NCBI GenBank assembly: GCA_016934315.1
Contig: JAFGSY010000030.1
Location: forward strand, 112,767 to 176,766
Source: Candidatus Anaeroferrophillus wilburensis
Lineage (GTDB): Bacteria > Desulfobacterota > Anaeroferrophillalia > Anaeroferrophillales > Anaeroferrophillaceae
Length of the DNA stretch: 64,000 nt
Direction: 5' to 3'
Below are positions 54,931-64,000 of the stretch, in pieces. The translations under genes were made by a program, and so were the position numbers. The notes below the pieces were generated by a model. The model was not told the DNA's origin. It did not search any database and worked only from the letters and a program-made list of their open reading frames with translations. Position 1 is the stretch's first letter, and each line of letters opens with the position of its first letter.

Positions 54931-55479
54931 CTAATCATCCCGGTTGGTATCAATGAAATCATACCCTTTGGCAACGGCTGCACAACTGGCTTTGGCCAGA
55001 GCGGGTTTTTTCCCCATGAGGAATTCGATGCTTTCAAAAACATAATCCAGCGAAAGGATGGTACTGAGCTTTACCAGCCCACCAAGAACAATCATATTTA
55101 CCGAACGTTCGTTGCCCATTTCCCTGGCCATATCGTTGGCCGGCATGGGATACATCTCAATATCACCACGGAAAGGAACATCGTCAACAATCGACGAGTT
55201 GTAAAGCAGTTGGCCTCCCGAAACCAGCCTGCTGATGAAGGCCACGGTGGAAGGCTGATTCATGGCCACCACCAGATCAGGCGCCGATGCCACCGGCGAG
55301 GCAATTTCTTCATCACCAATACTGACGGTACAGTTTGCTGTGCCACCACGCATGGCAGCCCCATACGCCGGCAGATAGGTCGCATGATAGCCTTGGAACA
55401 TGGCCGCGTTGCCCAGCACGTTGCCAAGAGTCAACACGCCCTGGCCGCCGGAGCCGGCACAAAGTATTTTCAAGATCAT
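54931..55479 (-). CDS. 2-oxoacid:ferredoxin oxidoreductase gamma subunit
   Basis: 182 residues. LKILCAGSGGQGVLTLGNVLGNAAMFQGYHATYLPAYGAAMRGGTANCTV is the classic gamma-domain sequence of KGOR/VOR enzymes. It works with the alpha, beta and delta subunits upstream. Its ATG overlaps the beta stop by 4 bases. Assignment to VOR rather than KOR is taken from the alpha subunit and the ilvE neighbour. Confidence 0.92.
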   Translation of the reverse strand: MILKILCAGSGGQGVLTLGNVLGNAAMFQGYHATYLPAYGAAMRGGTANCTVSIGDEEIASPVASAPDLVVAMNQPSTVAFISRLVSGGQLLYNSSIVDDVPFRGDIEMYPMPANDMAREMGNERSVNMIVLGGLVKLSTILSLDYVFESIEFLMGKKPALAKASCAAVAKGYDFIDTNRDD

Positions 55480-56240
55480 CCTTTTGTCTTCCTCTTCTCT
55501 TCCCGTTTATCAGTTAGCAGCCCGGGTTTGTACTCTTTTGACATCTCCTCCTCGATCCACTTGCAGGATTGAACAGGAGTCATTTTCCAGTTGGTGGGAC
55601 ACGGAGAAAGTACTTCAACAATGGAATATCCCAACCCATCAATCTGGGTTTGGAAGGCATTTGTAATCGCTTTTTTGGTTTTTCTGATGCCACCGGGAGT
55701 TGACAGGGTTACGCGTTCAGCATACACCACCCCAGGAAAGGCAGCCACCACATCGGTGATATGTAACGGGTAACCATCAAATTCAGGATCACGACCGATG
55801 GGGCTGGTGGTGGTATTCTGGCCGATAATGGTGGTTGGAGCCATCTGGCCGCCGGTCATGCCATAGACCGCGTTATTGATAAACACGACGGTCATATTCT
55901 CACCCCGATTGGCGGAGTGGATCGTTTCCGCCGTACCGATGGCCGAAAGGTCACCATCACCCTGGTAGCTGATCACAAACAAATTGGGATTTGCTCTTTT
56001 GGCGCCGGTGGCAATGGCGGTTCCCCGGCCGTGGGCCGATTCTATGACATCAATATCAAAATAGTGATAGGCAAGCACGGCACAACCCGCCGGACAGACC
56101 AGCAGCGCCCTTTTACCTACATCCAGCTCTTCAAGAACCTCGGCAACGATCCGATGAACGATGCCATGGCCGCAGCCGGGACAGTAATGGGTTACCACAT
56201 CTTGCTTATAGTATTTGGGCCATTTGTTTTTTAGCTTCAT
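55476..56240 (-). CDS. 2-oxoacid:ferredoxin oxidoreductase beta (TPP) subunit
   Basis: 254 residues. CPGCGHGIVHRIVAEVLEEL and the TPP/Mg motif GDGDLSAIGTAETIHSANRGENMTVVFINNAVYGMTGGQ are intact. It carries thiamine diphosphate and oxidatively decarboxylates the 2-oxoacid to acyl-CoA with ferredoxin as acceptor. It lies 5 bases after the alpha gene and overlaps the gamma gene. Confidence 0.94.
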   Translation of the reverse strand: MKLKNKWPKYYKQDVVTHYCPGCGHGIVHRIVAEVLEELDVGKRALLVCPAGCAVLAYHYFDIDVIESAHGRGTAIATGAKRANPNLFVISYQGDGDLSAIGTAETIHSANRGENMTVVFINNAVYGMTGGQMAPTTIIGQNTTTSPIGRDPEFDGYPLHITDVVAAFPGVVYAERVTLSTPGGIRKTKKAITNAFQTQIDGLGYSIVEVLSPCPTNWKMTPVQSCKWIEEEMSKEYKPGLLTDKREEKRKTKG

Positions 56241-56245
56241 GGGAC

Positions 56246-57304
56246 CTACTTATAATTGCGCTGATACTGGCGGTTAATAACCCGGGCAAACTCCACAGGG
56301 GTCGGAATCACCCCTCCTGGACGGCCATGGAATGCCACCTCCGCCCGCCCGTTCAGAGCCAGCTTGACATCCTCGACCATCTGGCCGGTACTCATTTCAA
56401 AAACCAGGAAATGTTTGATCCGATGGGCAATTTCCCGCATGATCTTGTCGGGAAAGGGAAAAAGCGTAATGGGCCGGATCAAGCCCACCGGCACCCCGTC
56501 CTTGCGGGCTCGCTTTATGGCCCCTTTGGCAATCCGCGCCGTCGTCCCATAGGCGACAACCGCAAATTCGGCATCCTCCATCATATAGAGCTCATAACGA
56601 ACTTCTCTGGCGGCGATTTCCTGATATTTACGCACCAGTTTCCAGTTATGACGCTCCATCTCCAAGCCATCAAGAATCAGCGATGCCAGGTAACGGCTTG
56701 GGCCGTCACCCCGCCCTTTCAGGGCCCATTCTTTTTCGGGAAAGGTTTTGACCGGCTCAGGGAAAACCACCGGCTCTTTCATCTGCCCCATCATGCCATC
56801 ACCAATAACCAATACGGGAGTCCGATAGGTATCCGCCAGATCAAAGGCAGCAATGGTCAAATCAGCCAGCTCCTGCACAGATGCCGGCGCCAGGACCGGC
56901 GTCCGGTAATCACCATGGCCGCCGCCCCGGGTTGATTGGAAATAATCACCCTGAGCCGGAGCGATATTGCCCAGGCCGGGGCCACCACGCATCATGTTGA
57001 CCACCACCGCCGGCAGTTCAAAGCCGGCCAAAAAGGAAAGTCCTTCCTGTTTCAAGCTGATTCCGGGACTCGATGACGAGGTCATGACCCGGGCACCGGT
57101 GGCCGCAGCACCCACCACCATATTGATGGCTGCCGTTTCACTTTCAGACTGGACAAAAACCCCACCTGCCTGACGCAGGTTGGCCGCCATATATTCGCCC
57201 AACTCATTCTGGGGGGTGATCGGATAACCAAAATAACACTTGCAGCCGGCCCTGATGGCCGCCTCACCAATGGTATGGTTACCACTCATAAACACTTTAT
57301 TCAC
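56246..57304 (-). CDS. vorB: 2-oxoacid (3-methyl-2-oxobutanoate type):ferredoxin oxidoreductase alpha subunit
   Basis: 352 residues. GNHTIGEAAIRAGCKCYFGYPITPQNELGEYMA and TSSSSPGISLKQEGLSFLAG match VorB/KorA alpha subunits, closest by eye to 3-methyl-2-oxobutanoate enzymes. The start is GTG at 57304, six bases after GAGG and inside the last codons of the delta-subunit gene, so translation is coupled. Acceptance of 2-oxoglutarate or indolepyruvate cannot be excluded. Confidence 0.88.
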   Translation of the reverse strand: MNKVFMSGNHTIGEAAIRAGCKCYFGYPITPQNELGEYMAANLRQAGGVFVQSESETAAINMVVGAAATGARVMTSSSSPGISLKQEGLSFLAGFELPAVVVNMMRGGPGLGNIAPAQGDYFQSTRGGGHGDYRTPVLAPASVQELADLTIAAFDLADTYRTPVLVIGDGMMGQMKEPVVFPEPVKTFPEKEWALKGRGDGPSRYLASLILDGLEMERHNWKLVRKYQEIAAREVRYELYMMEDAEFAVVAYGTTARIAKGAIKRARKDGVPVGLIRPITLFPFPDKIMREIAHRIKHFLVFEMSTGQMVEDVKLALNGRAEVAFHGRPGGVIPTPVEFARVINRQYQRNYK

Positions 57305-57524
57305 TGTACACCTCAACCGCGACATCAGGGCAAACCATGGTGCAGACCATACAACCAACGCAGGCTTCCGGTTTCACCGGCTCGGCGTAATGGTATCCCA
57401 TCCGGTTTAACTGTGGCGAGACCCCAAGGACCTCCTGTTTGCAGAATTCAATGCAGAGACCGCAACCCTTGCAAAAGTCACGTCGAATCTCCACTTTAAA
57501 GACCTTCTCTTTTTTACTCATCAA
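57297..57524 (-). CDS. 2-oxoacid:ferredoxin oxidoreductase delta subunit (2x[4Fe-4S] ferredoxin)
   Basis: 75 residues with two cluster motifs, CKGCGLCIEFCKQ and CVGCMVCTMVCPD. It is the electron-exit subunit of the VOR complex. It is the first gene of the delta-alpha-beta-gamma set and overlaps the alpha gene by 8 bases. It starts about 50 bases after ilvE. Confidence 0.93.
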   Translation of the reverse strand: MMSKKEKVFKVEIRRDFCKGCGLCIEFCKQEVLGVSPQLNRMGYHYAEPVKPEACVGCMVCTMVCPDVAVEVYSE

Positions 57525-57576
57525 TCAACCTTATGGTAAGCTGTTTATAACCACCAGCCGGGAAGAGGGCGGCAAT

Positions 57577-58641
57577 TCAGATAACCGGCTCAATCCAGCC
57601 CAGTGCATCTTCACCCTGGCCATATTGAAGGGCTTGAATGGTTTCAAAAAATCTCTTTGCCAAAGGCCCTACTTCACCGTTGCCAACCGTGATGACCTGT
57701 TCGCCATATTTCAGCTCGCCCACCGGAGAGATAACCGCCGCCGTCCCGGAACCGAAAATTTCCGTCAGCCGACCGTCACCATGGGCCGCCACAACCTCGT
57801 CGATACTGATCTTCCGTTCGACCACCTTCAGAGCCCACCGTTTGGCCAGGGTAATAACCGAATCACGGGTAATGCCCGGCAGGATGCTGCCGCTGAGCAT
57901 AGGGGTAACCAGCTCGCCATCGATGACAAAGAAGATATTCATCGCCCCCACTTCCTCAACGTATATCTGCTCAACGGCATCGAGCCAGAGAACCTGGGTA
58001 TAACCGGCCTTATGGGCCTTGTCGCCGGCCAGCAGGCTGGCAGCGTAATTACCCATGGTTTTGGTATCACCGACACCGCCGCGGACCGCCCGCACATGCT
58101 CCCGGGTAACCATGATTTTCACCGGGTTAAACCCTTCAGGATAATAGGCACCCACCGGCGACAAAATGATAAAAAAGCGGTAGGTATTGGAAGCCCGGAC
58201 CCCAAGAAAATTATCCGTGGCAATGATGGTGGGCCGGATATACAGGGAGGTGCCAGGAGCTCCCGGCACCCAGTCCTTCTCAATTCTGAGCAGCTCTTTC
58301 AGGGCTTCAAGAATAAAAGCTTCATCGACTGGGGGAATGGAGAGCTTATGATTCGAATAGTTGAGCCGCTTGAAATTTTCCTGCGGCCGGAACAACTGGA
58401 TGTGACCATCCGCCGTCCGGTAAGCTTTCAGACCCTCAAAAACCCCCTGACCATAATGAAGCACCATGGTGGAAGGATCAAGCACAAAAGGGGCATAGGG
58501 CTCGATGCGCGGGTTATGCCATCCCAGCTTAGGATTATAGTCCATATTGAACATATAATCGGTAAAGCTGGTACCAAAGCCCAAGTTGTTCTCATCCGGT
58601 TTAGCCTTCAGCGCAGCCGCTTTGGTAAAGGTAATGTTAAT
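57577..58641 (-). CDS. ilvE: Branched-chain amino acid aminotransferase, probable ATT start
   Basis: 354 residues if read from ATT at 58641. The class IV transaminase core is clear: NPRIEPYAPFVLDPSTMVLHYGQGVFEGLKAYR, the PLP Lys in GDTKTMGNYAASLLAGDKAH, and EEVGAMNIFFV. The conserved family N-terminus (INITFTKAAALKAKPDENN, then LGFGTSFTDYM) is encoded upstream of the first TTG, and no ATG or GTG occurs there. AGGAGG sits 5 bases before the ATT, and an in-frame TAG overlaps that site. It interconverts Leu/Ile/Val and their 2-oxoacids, fitting the adjacent VOR. Confidence 0.9.
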   Translation of the reverse strand: MNITFTKAAALKAKPDENNLGFGTSFTDYMFNMDYNPKLGWHNPRIEPYAPFVLDPSTMVLHYGQGVFEGLKAYRTADGHIQLFRPQENFKRLNYSNHKLSIPPVDEAFILEALKELLRIEKDWVPGAPGTSLYIRPTIIATDNFLGVRASNTYRFFIILSPVGAYYPEGFNPVKIMVTREHVRAVRGGVGDTKTMGNYAASLLAGDKAHKAGYTQVLWLDAVEQIYVEEVGAMNIFFVIDGELVTPMLSGSILPGITRDSVITLAKRWALKVVERKISIDEVVAAHGDGRLTEIFGSGTAAVISPVGELKYGEQVITVGNGEVGPLAKRFFETIQALQYGQGEDALGWIEPVI

Positions 58642-58794
58642 GGTCGCCTCCTACCTGAGCACGATGGTTAGCATGACCCCGTAACAACGGGATACCCACC
58701 CGATTTACGAGCGAGAAGTTTTACCACTCTGTTTCATGGAGTGTCAAGCAGAATCTGCCTGGATGATTGGCCTGCAAGGCTTTGCAACCCTCTC

Positions 58795-60366
58795 CTAAGC
58801 CGGCTGATGCTCCGGCCGCAAAAGATCGAAAACCGTTTTCACCGGATTAAAGGTACTCGCCGGCACCTCAACAAAGACACTGTTCCAACCGGCCATGGCC
58901 CCATTCCACAAACCGGGGTGCTCCAAAGCTTTCAGATCTTTGCCATCCTTGGATTTACTGGCAATAAAACCGGTATCAGGATCACTGAACTCCAGCAGGT
59001 TAAAGAGCTGCCCCCGATAATCACGAACACCGCAAACCAGGTCCACCGGGTTGAAATGGGTTGATGCACGCCAGATTTTGCTCTGCCCCTCACTGGCCAT
59101 ATCCACTTGTGCCGATTCAACAATCTGCCTGGAACAGCCTTCTCTGCCACTCACCCAGAAAGGGCCACCTCCCGGCTCACCCTGGTTGCGAACCATCCCG
59201 CAGACCCTCAAGGGACGGTTTAGCCTGTCCTGCCAGAAAGCGGCCACTTCATCGGTTGAAAGCTGTCGGCCCTCTGCAGAAAGATCGATAAACAGGTGAC
59301 GCCGGCCGAAATCGGCTATCTCATCCAGCAGGGGTTCGCCGATGTCGGCTGCAGACAGGCACTCAAGATAGTGAAAAATCTGCTGTTGCAGTTCCACCAG
59401 GTAGCCTCCGAGAACTTTTTCATAGAGGCAGATTTTCGGCTTCAAGCGATCGGGAACAACATTGTCAATATTTTTAATAAAAACAATATCCCCCTGAAGA
59501 TCATTGAGATTGGTCAGCAACGCCCCATGCCCACCAGGACGAAAAACCAATCTGCCGGCGGCGTCCCGGAAAGGCGCATTATCCGCATCAACAGCAATGG
59601 TATCGGTGGACGGCTTCTGGGTGGAAAAGGTGACCTCGAAGCGGATTTCACCACCGTCAAGACCAGCACAGGCCTGTTTGAAATAGGTTTCAAAGAGCTG
59701 ACGGTGTTCCGGAGAGATGGTAAAATGGATGTGAACCATTCCTTCCCGGTCCCTGGTAAGCATGGCAGCCTCTACCAAGTGCTCGGCAAAAGGGGTCCGA
59801 ACATGATCATCATAGCGATGAAAGGCTATCAACCCCTTTGGTAGTGCACTGTAGTTCAAGCCCTTTTCAGTCAGCAGATAACCCATCAGCAGATCACAGC
59901 GACCATCGGCAACCAGGGTTCCAACATCCAGGCCATCAGCAGCAACCACCGCCCGCAAGTCATCAGCGAATGGAAACTTGCCGCAATGTTCTTTCATGCG
60001 CAAAACATCAAGACAACCCTGGTCGTCCGTAAAAGCATCCAGCGACATGGGTTCCGAGCCGGGCTTCAAATAGCTTTCGTAGCAGGAAAGCAACGTTTTA
60101 AACATCCGCGTTGCCGCCCCGGAAGCAGGCACGAATTTCATTGCCCGACCAGCAAGGGCAGCCTCATCGTAGATGCCGCTCAAACGAATCAGTTCCTGCT
60201 CCTGTAAAACGACCATGCCATCACCAACCGTGCAGGGCCGATCAAGACGAACAGGGGAAATCCCCCTGGAAAAGATTTCCAACTGCCGGGCAACCACCTG
60301 CACATCCAGACCATGCTGCTCAATCTGCCGCCGATCTGCCTCACTAAAGCGTCCTGTCCACGTCAT
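58795..60366 (-). CDS. DUF4301 family protein
   Basis: 523 residues, full length for the family. Recognisable parts are KFVPASGAATRMFKTLL near residue 95, LPKGLIAFHRYDDHVRTPFAEHLVEAAML, and LVFRPGGHGALLTNLNDLQGDIVFIKNIDNV. The fold resembles nucleotidyltransferase-like proteins, but no function is established. No strong ribosome site precedes the ATG at 60366. It is alone on its strand between ilvE and the acetoacetyl-CoA synthetase region. Confidence 0.85.
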   Translation of the reverse strand: MTWTGRFSEADRRQIEQHGLDVQVVARQLEIFSRGISPVRLDRPCTVGDGMVVLQEQELIRLSGIYDEAALAGRAMKFVPASGAATRMFKTLLSCYESYLKPGSEPMSLDAFTDDQGCLDVLRMKEHCGKFPFADDLRAVVAADGLDVGTLVADGRCDLLMGYLLTEKGLNYSALPKGLIAFHRYDDHVRTPFAEHLVEAAMLTRDREGMVHIHFTISPEHRQLFETYFKQACAGLDGGEIRFEVTFSTQKPSTDTIAVDADNAPFRDAAGRLVFRPGGHGALLTNLNDLQGDIVFIKNIDNVVPDRLKPKICLYEKVLGGYLVELQQQIFHYLECLSAADIGEPLLDEIADFGRRHLFIDLSAEGRQLSTDEVAAFWQDRLNRPLRVCGMVRNQGEPGGGPFWVSGREGCSRQIVESAQVDMASEGQSKIWRASTHFNPVDLVCGVRDYRGQLFNLLEFSDPDTGFIASKSKDGKDLKALEHPGLWNGAMAGWNSVFVEVPASTFNPVKTVFDLLRPEHQPA

Positions 60367-60419
60367 CTTCGCTACACTCCTGCACCTACAGTATCAACGA
60401 CGGTTACTATTGTTCATGA

Positions 60420-60692
60420 TCACGGCAACCATTTTATTATTACGTCACCTTTTCTCGCAACAATTGCCTTTGTCCTCTCTCCAAGAAAGCACCAGAACCT
60501 GGGCGCACACCGTCTATCTTCCGACCATATAGCCTTTCTGGACCGCTGGCGGCCCAACACACTACCTAAACATATCAAGATAATTACATACAGACAGACG
60601 ATATACAAGATAAAATTGGCTTTCAAGGGAAAAAACAGCTTTTCAAACAGCAAAGCAGCCAATGTCAGAAAAAGTAATTGATTTTTTTTCAT
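60420..60692 (-). CDS. Possible small membrane protein
   Basis: 90 residues from ATG 60692. The first 50 (MKKNQLLFLTLAALLFEKLF... ANFILYIVCLYVIILICLG) form two strong hydrophobic helices; the rest is basic and lacks recognisable features. There is no Shine-Dalgarno. Its ATG is 23 bases from the palindrome at 60715, placing that site between two divergent starts. I cannot tell a real gene from a chance frame in AT-rich DNA. No other gene is seen in 60367-60821. Confidence 0.3.
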   Translation of the reverse strand: MKKNQLLFLTLAALLFEKLFFPLKANFILYIVCLYVIILICLGSVLGRQRSRKAIWSEDRRCAPRFWCFLGERTKAIVARKGDVIIKWLP

Positions 60693-60714
60693 AGAGTCTG
60701 CTAGGGTGCATCTT

Positions 60715-60732
60715 TCAGTTAACGTTAACTGA
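60715..60732. promoter_or_regulatory. 18-bp perfect palindrome, candidate operator for acetoacetyl-CoA synthetase
   Basis: TCAGTTAACGTTAACTGA, identical to the site at 53937-53954. It lies 90 bases before the acetoacetyl-CoA synthetase start. The form, a fully symmetric TTAACGTTAA core, is what TetR-family repressors usually bind. No such regulator gene is in the window. Confidence 0.7.
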
Positions 60733-60821
60733 CAAATAGGGTTAATCATGAGTAGCAAGCAGTCTATTGATTACTGTCAAAGCAACACGATCGATTGAAG
60801 TCTAAAAAGGAGGACCGGTCA

Positions 60822-62774
<1,953 letters not shown>

Positions 62775-62798
62775 TAAACAAGCTTTACGTTGCGTTCT

Positions 62799-62837
62799 AA
62801 AAGAGGGACACCATAGAGACCGGTGTCCCTCTTTTTT
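62799..62837 (+). terminator. Intrinsic terminator after acetoacetyl-CoA synthetase
   Basis: AAAAGAGGGACACC (62799-62812) pairs with GGTGTCCCTCTTTT (62822-62835), a 14-bp stem with a 9-base loop, followed by further T. The A-run on the left arm makes it usable from the other strand as well. Confidence 0.9.
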
Positions 62838-62980
62838 GTTTCCTCTTCCATAGCATCAACGGCAAGATCATGGTCAGCAGACATTCACCTCACAGTAACG
62901 AAGTCAAATCTGAAATTGACTTGCGCGCCTAAACCATTTATAAAAGAAATAATTCGCAAAATAAAGAGGAGGGAGGAGAA

Positions 62981-63898
62981 ATGGAAAAAACGACCGCAGT
63001 TCTACTGCTGGCCTATGGCGGGCCGGAAACCCCAGCGGAAATTGAACCATTTCTTAAACAACTGCTGCGTCGTGACAGCCTGCCGTCACCAATGATCCAG
63101 CGGGTGGTGGAAAAATATCAGACCATCGGTGGCGGCTCCCCCCTGCCCCGCATCTGCCGCAGCATCAGGGAGAAGCTGGCAGCCAAGCTGGCGGTCGATA
63201 AACGGCAACTTCCCGTCTACCTGGCTTTCCGCTATTCTTCCCCCAACATCGCTTCCGTCACCCGACAGATGGCGGCAGCTGGCATTGAACGGATTCTGGC
63301 GGTTTCCCTCTCACCCCACGCGTCCCTGATCAGCACCACGGCGTATTTCACCACGCTGGAAGAGATAACGGCGGAACTCACCCTTGATCTGCAGCCGGTA
63401 AAAGACTGGTACCGTGATCGGCACTTTATTGACTGCCTGACCAACCGGATAACCGCAGCGGCCGACAAACGTTCACTTAACCTCACCGATGCTGATACGG
63501 CGGTAGTATTTTCCGCTCATAACATCCCGGCCAGCTACCTTGAACAGGGAGATCCCTATGTCAGGGAGATCAAGGAAAATATCACCTTGGTCATGGCCCG
63601 GTTCCCCGGCTGCCGGCATTTTTTCGGCTACCAGAGCAAGGGTAAAGCCCCGGGCGCCTGGTTGGAGCCCGAGATTGAAAACCTGCTAGCCGACTTGATT
63701 AACAACAGCATTCGAAAGATTATCCTGGTCCCGGTAAGCTTTGCCATGGACCATATGGAAACTCTCTATGATCTTGACCAGGAGATTATCCCGGCAATAA
63801 CCGGCCGCCATGACGTTGAAATCAGCAGAATCGCCATGTGCAATGATGATGACGATTTCATCGCCATGCTCTCCGGGGTCATCAACAACCACGGATAA
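62981..63898 (+). CDS. hemH: Ferrochelatase
   Basis: 305 residues, at the short end for HemH. TAVLLLAYGGPETPAEIEPFL opens the fold; the metal-site His is in VVFSAHNIPASYLEQGDPY, and GYQSKGKAPGAWLEPEIE and VPVSFAMDHMETLYDLDQE match the second half with its acidic metal residues. It inserts Fe2+ into porphyrin, the last step of heme synthesis, fitting the many cytochromes here. Some anaerobes use related enzymes for coproporphyrin. GGAGGGAGGAG precedes the ATG. The remaining 63899-64000 holds no gene. Confidence 0.93.
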   Translation: MEKTTAVLLLAYGGPETPAEIEPFLKQLLRRDSLPSPMIQRVVEKYQTIGGGSPLPRICRSIREKLAAKLAVDKRQLPVYLAFRYSSPNIASVTRQMAAAGIERILAVSLSPHASLISTTAYFTTLEEITAELTLDLQPVKDWYRDRHFIDCLTNRITAAADKRSLNLTDADTAVVFSAHNIPASYLEQGDPYVREIKENITLVMARFPGCRHFFGYQSKGKAPGAWLEPEIENLLADLINNSIRKIILVPVSFAMDHMETLYDLDQEIIPAITGRHDVEISRIAMCNDDDDFIAMLSGVINNHG

Positions 63899-63942
63899 TT
63901 ACTTTTTCCTCTCTTATCTTGACAGTCAAAAGTTCTTTTTAC

Positions 63943-63952
63943 AACGTACGTT
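63943..63952. repeat. Short palindrome AACGTACGTT near the right edge
   Basis: A 10-bp palindrome with partly symmetric flanks (TTTAC on the left, AAAC on the right), about 45 bases past hemH. It shares the ACGTTAA half-site with the 18-bp palindromes but is not the same sequence. Confidence 0.25.
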
Positions 63953-64000
63953 AAACTAGCCAGTCAAGTTTTGGTAAACGCATAAAATAAAACATAAAAC

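Noticed and set aside
57439..58671. Plus-strand open frame of 410 codons
   Set aside because: Antisense to ilvE and the ferredoxin gene; composition is His/Gln/Arg-rich as expected of a shadow frame.

Overview
The window looks like chromosomal DNA of an anaerobic Desulfobacterota-type bacterium (former Deltaproteobacteria) with moderate G+C. This is inferred from gene content: a PxxKW-type cysteine-rich protein, a monofunctional CO dehydrogenase with its ferredoxin and an FAD oxidoreductase, split methylmalonyl-CoA mutase subunits, an FeS/heme-b ETF:menaquinone oxidoreductase, multiheme cytochromes with an NrfD-type membrane complex, and a ferredoxin-dependent 2-oxoacid oxidoreductase. I saw no rRNA, tRNA, CRISPR array, insertion sequence or phage gene. 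Most genes lie on the minus strand. The plus strand carries a small-ORF/DUF2148 pair, nfo, the TRAP permeases, an M48 lipoprotein, acetoacetyl-CoA synthetase and ferrochelatase.

Layout. 1-10.4 kb: housekeeping (HIT protein, RecJ, EamA transporter, CoaD, RsmD, PxxKW protein, deoxynucleoside kinase, rRNA pseudouridine synthase, ScpB, ScpA, TrpS, site-2 protease). 10.5-17.4 kb: phenylacetate-CoA-ligase-like enzyme behind a structured leader, DsrE-like protein, SH3 protein, and the CODH group FNOR-cooF-cooS. 17.6-21.5 kb: PilZ protein, double-receiver HD-GYP regulator, and an A-type flavoprotein with a zinc-ribbon partner. 21.7-26.2 kb: nfo with a good promoter, then a methyltransferase-znuACB operon. 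26.4-34 kb: TRAP transporter, MFS transporter, amidohydrolase, an exported protein of unknown function, DapL. 34.1-46.1 kb: M48/LysM lipoprotein, methylmalonyl-CoA mutase, then a beta-oxidation block (two acyl-CoA dehydrogenases, EtfAB, 3-hydroxyacyl-CoA dehydrogenase, two thiolases) ending in a CoA-transferase remnant. 46.2-53.7 kb: a five-gene respiratory complex (heptaheme cytochrome, FeS, NrfD, molybdopterin-family protein, second multiheme cytochrome) beside the ETF:menaquinone oxidoreductase. 54.4-58.6 kb: ilvE, a four-subunit VOR and an ACT protein. 58.8-63.9 kb: DUF4301 protein, acetoacetyl-CoA synthetase, ferrochelatase.

How it fits together (inference). Branched-chain amino acids would be transaminated by IlvE and oxidised by VOR to acyl-CoAs. 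Acyl-CoA dehydrogenases pass electrons through EtfAB and the membrane FeS/heme-b protein to menaquinone. The CISM-type complex next door could link the quinone pool to periplasmic cytochromes. Propionyl units enter through methylmalonyl-CoA mutase, and thiolases and acetoacetyl-CoA synthetase handle C4/C2 units. An identical 18-bp palindrome lies upstream of both the ETF:menaquinone oxidoreductase and acetoacetyl-CoA synthetase, with a damaged copy behind the beta-oxidation block. This suggests one repressor for fatty-acid/ketoacid genes.

Most notable points: the rearranged NrfD complex whose molybdopterin-family subunit seems to lack the usual metal-ligand cysteine; the shared palindrome; an ilvE that seems to start at ATT; a thiolase with an extra segment of about 35 residues; and the CoA-transferase remnant.
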